DNA of 21,192 nt from positions 1 to 21,192 of the forward strand of contig JBHJMP010001196.1 of NCBI GenBank assembly GCA_043381765.1, in the 5' to 3' direction. This DNA is from Collodictyon triciliatum (Eukaryota; CRuMs). A model generated the notes under the pieces. The model was not told the DNA's origin and did no database searches. It saw nothing but the letters and a program-made list of their open reading frames with translations. Positions 20,067 through 21,192 of the stretch are shown piece after piece (positions within the stretch are counted from its first letter, which is position 1; every line of letters starts with the position of its first letter). A program made the translations under genes and the position numbers.

Positions 20067-20991
20067 AGATTCATATATGGATTGCAACCAGTAAGCCAAG
20101 AGAAAGACTTTGCAAGGCCCTGGTATTTGCTGAATACATGAAGCTCACTGCTGTCAAAATCACCTGCATGCGATTAAACATTAAAATAAGTGTAATCAAG
20201 TAATTTGTACATACTATTCCGATGCGACTTTTAAAAAAAACTCATTTGTTCCAAATAATATAAATATTTGAAAATCATGATTTATTTTTGCTGTAAAGAG
20301 ACGTGGTAAGGAGAACCTGGGAGCTCCTGAAACGAAGGATTTTCGTATCCAGCAAAGAGTGCCTCAAAATTAGGGCCACCAACAAATTGATATATTCTGT
20401 TTGGCGTGGTAGCCATGATCAAGAATTTGCGCTGTTCGGTTGGGGTGGGAGGGAATTGTTCGATGTGTAAGCCAGTGATTTGGAACTTCTCCAATGAATA
20501 AATCTGCATCAAACGACAAAACTTAGTACAGCTCATGCATTGATACATAATTCATTTGCTTTCAAAACTTGTGTCAGCCCCAGTTGACTTGTAATGGTGT
20601 ATTATATATAAGAAATTAACCTGTTTGGAGTACTTTTCCTTTCCATTTTCAATAAAAACTTCAATAATTGCACCAAGGGTAGTGCCAACCAAAAACTCGC
20701 GAGTTGAAGTATCGTTTGATTCTTGCTTATTCCAAGCGACAGCAGAGATGAGTCCCTAAGTTGAAGGATGACAAGGAAATATATTACATGGGTTTTATAT
20801 GTATGTACGTGCTATACAAAAGCTACTGATCAAAATGTGAACCTTCAGTTTTGTTAATTGTTTTGGCTGTTTCTGCTTCCATTGGAGATAATAATTGTCT
20901 CCGTTTTCCATCGACACGAGAATGTGATTGCCAGTGGGGTCAATGAATATTTTAAATACACACTCATCCGGTTTTCGACTTATTTCAACAT
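15713..20991 (-). CDS. VPS18: VPS18, HOPS/CORVET core subunit with RING-H2 (N-terminus outside window)
   Basis: Nineteen exons in coding order: 20991-20843, 20755-20621, 20503-20317, 20163-20089, 19889-19808, 19615-19474, 19337-19254, 19039-18956, 18812-18474, 18399-18085, 17928-17794, 17693-17571, 17375-17257, 17185-17095, 16937-16816, 16569-16452, 16378-16282, 16112-16060 and 15835-15713. All are in phase, for 856 residues plus a partial codon. Exons 1-8 cover the Vps18/Pep3 beta-propeller (KIFIDPTGNHILV, ILTEWHFLVLYSDR). Exons 9-13 form the alpha-solenoid with a clathrin-type repeat (ELISSHGRVEEMLAFA, YYKFSPILM, KKRLWLKIARHVV). Exon 15 is the coiled coil (ELQREMDESTSSAEQIR). Exons 16 and 19 hold the split RING (CELC, PCHHAFHVDC, then ECFLCGE). 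VPS18 bridges HOPS and CORVET in endosome/vacuole tethering and fusion. About 100 N-terminal residues should lie to the right. The gene appears intact. Confidence 0.96.
15931..16047. repeat. 15-base minisatellite in the last VPS18 intron
   Basis: Tandem AAGAAGAAAGGAAAG-type units, about seven copies with the first ones shortened, lie in intron 16059-15836. On the sense strand of VPS18 it is a pure C/T tract. Confidence 0.9.
16692..16793. repeat. (CAAAAA)17 microsatellite in a VPS18 intron
   Basis: There are seventeen consecutive perfect hexamers between exons 15 and 16, reading TTTTTG in the transcript. Confidence 0.95.
16988..17071. repeat. 12-base minisatellite in a VPS18 intron
   Basis: There are seven tandem CAATCAACAAAA units, the last with one change, between exons 14 and 15. 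Confidence 0.95.
19141..19200. repeat. (TGACAAAAAA)6 minisatellite in a VPS18 intron
   Basis: There are six perfect decamers between exons 7 and 8. Confidence 0.95.
19959..20062. repeat. Compound poly-A tract in a VPS18 intron
   Basis: Three long A-runs are split by TTATTCATATAC and a single G, between exons 4 and 5; poly-U in the transcript. Length may be affected by sequencing error in homopolymers. Confidence 0.85.
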
Positions 20992-21091
20992 CTGTTGAAC
21001 CAAAAAGAATTGTAATATTCACATATTTATATTAAAATGAATTATTTTTTAAAATAACAACGAAATAATAGAAAACAATAAGACAAATCAA

Positions 21092-21192
21092 CAATAAAAC
21101 AATAAAACAATAAAACAATAAAACAATAAAACAATAAAACAATAAAACAATAAAACAATAAAACAATAAAACAATAAAACAATAAAACAATA
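21092..21192. repeat. (CAATAAAA)n minisatellite at the window edge
   Basis: At least twelve perfect octamers run off the right edge, inside the intron upstream of the first recovered VPS18 exon. Confidence 0.95.

Overview
This is a stretch of nuclear DNA from a microbial eukaryote. Long AT-rich non-coding DNA, many short GT-AG introns, A/T-rich microsatellites and fragments of a LINE-type retrotransposon rule out a prokaryote. Proteins tied to axonemal microtubules suggest a flagellated protist. An LRR/TKL-like kinase/SAM-like architecture and very intron-rich housekeeping genes would suit several amoeboflagellate groups (rhizarians are one option), but nothing here fixes the lineage.

Layout, left to right. 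(1) 1-657: decayed 3' end of a non-LTR retrotransposon. (2) 1191-3140 (+): LRR-protein kinase-SAM-like gene with one in-frame TAG and an unresolved exon joint. (3) 3665-4243 (+): mitochondrial ribosomal protein mL53, three exons. (4) 4587-6953 (-): RIB43A-like flagellar protein, nine exons, fully reconstructed. (5) 7013-7703 (+): exon-like open frames of unknown meaning. (6) 7707-9136 (+): unrecognised coiled-coil protein, seven proposed exons. (7) 9950-10834 (-) and 11151-11567 (+): two small divergent candidate genes made of short exons. (8) 11896-12312 (-): two-exon RIIa/DPY-30-type docking-domain protein. (9) 12604-13537 (-): very tentative two-exon mini-gene whose intron would hold the second retrotransposon copy (12828-13318). 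(10) 14178-15263 (+): intronless, very GC-rich ankyrin-like protein with three coding minisatellites. (11) 15713-20991 and beyond (-): VPS18, HOPS/CORVET subunit, 19 exons recovered, N-terminus off the right edge.

Exon models were built by hand. I required GT-AG (once GC-AG) borders, unbroken reading phase across each joint, and for known families agreement with the family's conserved blocks. VPS18, RIB43A, mL53 and the RIIa protein are well supported. The small genes rest on splice signals and phase only.

Biologically the window mixes endolysosomal tethering (VPS18), mitochondrial translation (mL53) and at least two probable ciliary proteins (RIB43A, RIIa), with a third candidate (the coiled-coil protein) head-to-head with RIB43A. 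The most unusual structural feature is that at least five VPS18 introns, plus the one at the window edge, each carry a different A-rich tandem repeat or homopolymer tract that reads U/pyrimidine-rich in the transcript.
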